The notes beneath the pieces were generated by a model. The model made no database searches, was not told where the DNA came from, and saw only the letters and a program-made list of their open reading frames with translations. DNA of 64,000 nucleotides, taken from assembly GCF_003254395.2 (NCBI RefSeq), contig NC_037646.1:9578381-9642380 (forward strand). The letters are read 5' to 3'. Positions within the stretch are counted from its first letter, which is position 1. Each line of letters begins with the position of its first letter. The stretch comes from Apis mellifera (Eukaryota > Arthropoda > Insecta > Hymenoptera > Apidae). Positions 62,406-64,000 of the stretch are shown piece by piece. A program made the translations under genes and the position numbers.

Positions 62406-63208
62406 GGGAGGGAGGAAAAAGAGAAAGCCTCTTTGCAAGGTTATATTTTTGTGAAACGTACTCGTCGCTCCGCCACAAAGGTTGTACCTTCGCCATCTTC
62501 GTGCTCGCGTTTGCACGCGGTTCGCGGCTGGAAACGAAAAGCCGAGAAAGCTCGTTGGATTTTAGACGCAATCAATTTAGCCTCTGCCTTTGTGCGTGTC
62601 GCGTGCGTGCATCCCGCCCTCCGTCCCTGTGTGCGCCAATCTGCGCGTGTATGCGTCGGTGTACGTAAAGCTCATCCGAGGACACTGCGCTCTCGAGTAT
62701 TTAATGCGTTCGTAGCTTTGTAACCCCTCCGGCCTACAACCACACACACACACACACGCCAACACCCTTCTGTGCGTTTCCGCGGCGAGTGTGCGCGTGC
62801 ATCGCTTTCCTGTCGCGTTCGTGGCCATCGAAAAGACAAAATCAATAATTGGGCAGGGACCAAGCCTCGAAATTTCCTATCGACCATTTTCTAGCCGAGG
62901 CCTATGCGTAATCACGCCACGGCTCCGGAGCGGAGGAACACCCCCGCTTTCAGGGGGGGGCCGATTGTCCTTGCGGACGGGGAAAATTTAATTAAACGCT
63001 CGGACCCTTGCGATTTATCGCGAGATTTATCGCCTTATGGATATATATTCGATTCTTATATCGAGCGTATACATAGATATGTTTATACGAATTGGATTGA
63101 GAGAGAGGTTCGAGAGCGTCTCTTCGAAGGAGACGTTCGCTATTAAATTTTGATTGGACGACGTCGAATGAAAAAAAGGGGAATTAACAATTTACGATCG
63201 CACCGGTT

Positions 63209-63248
63209 TTCACGGTTGATCCGTTCACGGTTGATCCGTTCGCGGTTC
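63209..63248. repeat. 15-bp direct repeat, 2.6 copies
   Basis: TTCACGGTTGATCCG occurs twice in tandem (63,209-63,223 and 63,224-63,238), followed by a degenerate third copy TTCGCGGTTC. Confidence 0.88.
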
Positions 63249-64000
63249 GAGATCGAATCGTTATTGACGCTCGTCAAGCCGAGCCTCCAAGTAGAATAAT
63301 AAAAGAAAAGAAAAGGAAGAAGGATTTTCATAATCCGTTAACGATGGCCCGACGCGAAAATATTTATTTTACCCGACCGAGAAGAGCTAATTTCCGATGT
63401 GAACGTTATTTACACAGCGTTAGCGCGGCCTTTAGAACGTGTTAACGTCTTCTCTAGGTACTCGAACCGGAGTCCTTCTCGGCCCTTTATCCAGGATATC
63501 CACCTGTCACGTCCCGTCCGTGGAAGGAAGGAATTGAATTTTTCAGAAAACACCGAGCTGGCCTCCTCACGATCGGCCTCCTCTCCCTCTCCTCTTTCTC
63601 CGGCCGTTCAATAACAGACAGCCTTTTTTTTTTTTTCACTCGAATGGATGAATTTCGATAATCGCGAGAGCAAACAAAAAATTTTCAAAGGGAGAAAGGG
63701 AAAAGAAATTAATTTCCTCCGAATCATCGTGCGATAAACGAGCGACGAATAAAACCGGAATAAAAAAGATGCTTCTTCTCGCGCCCCGATGAAAAATCGA
63801 ATTTCAGAATAGGTATCTTTTGAAATCCTTACGATCTGAACGAGCGACGTTTACGACGACACGATAGAGTCGGATCGGAAATTACCATAAATCCGGGCCG
63901 GGGAATGGTAATATCTCGGCACGATTTACGCCGAGTTACGACGGTGGCCGCCTATTAAACACGAGCTCGAGGACGGCGAACGGGGGATGGAGGAGACGAC

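Larger units (their letters stand above)
55309..64000 (-). other. Vsx: Vsx intron (at least 8.7 kb, continues past right edge)
   Basis: I searched the minus strand for the missing homeodomain first half (RTIFTSYQ, KEAHYPDVYAREM, PEDRIQ with a donor) and did not see it. The content is GA/CT-rich tracts (57,880-58,010; 58,410-58,440; 59,177-59,203; 62,310-62,402), homopolymer runs and GC-rich segments near 60,440-60,720 and 61,720-61,800. Long frames here are low-complexity. Confidence 0.7.

Noticed and set aside
1..64000. tRNA, rRNA, CRISPR arrays, intact transposase or viral genes
   Set aside because: I looked for cloverleaf-type B-box text, repeat-spacer patterns and transposase or polymerase motifs and saw none convincing; a tRNAscan-SE or RepeatMasker run would be decisive.

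Overview
The window is nuclear DNA from an insect, most likely an aculeate hymenopteran such as a bee. Three multi-exon, GT-AG spliced genes encode animal proteins (a kinesin-9 motor, the formin DAAM and a Vsx homeobox protein). Introns within the dense exon clusters are short, 58-373 nt and mostly under 100 nt. The flanking DNA is rich in CpG (TCGA, CGAT), homopolymer tracts and CT/GA microsatellites. The insect call rests on protein similarity and gene architecture. The hymenopteran or bee call is inference, and no genus can be named.

Layout. (1) 37-1796, minus strand: the first eight coding exons of a KIF6-type kinesin, from the start codon to the switch II region (258 complete codons). 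The gene runs off the left edge. (2) About 1.8-3.1 kb: a GC/CpG-rich interval between the kinesin start and a good donor-like site at 3090/3091. It is a candidate divergent promoter serving the kinesin (left) and DAAM (right). (3) 3.1-36.9 kb: no coding gene is recognised. If DAAM transcription starts near 3 kb, this is its giant first intron. It carries three tandem arrays with ~180-bp units, one ~410-bp foldback (MITE-like) element, several short perfect palindromes, and candidate alternative promoters or first exons near 14.6, 19.1 and 27 kb. (4) 36,908-48,867, plus strand: a complete DAAM coding region, 11 coding exons, 1086 aa, with GBD/FH3, coiled coil, short FH1, FH2 and DAD. Its 3' UTR probably ends at a poly(A) signal at 50,399. 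(5) 50.4-54.2 kb: the interval between two convergent genes. (6) 54,222-55,308, minus strand: the last three coding exons of a Vsx (Chx10-type, paired-like) homeobox gene: end of the homeodomain, CVC domain and a C-terminal OAR-like motif. The first part of the homeodomain is not found between 55.3 and 64 kb, so it must lie beyond the right edge and 55.3-64 kb is intron.

The three proteins act in unrelated processes: a presumed axonemal motor, a Rho/Dishevelled-responsive actin nucleator, and a visual-system/neural transcription factor. The exon models come from reading splice sites and codon phase by hand, and every junction keeps frame. I found no rRNA, tRNA, CRISPR, intact transposon or virus. 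Nothing here looks like a wholly new system. The most useful leads are a possible N-terminally extended DAAM isoform, the three ~180-bp arrays, the foldback element and the putative KIF6/DAAM divergent promoter.
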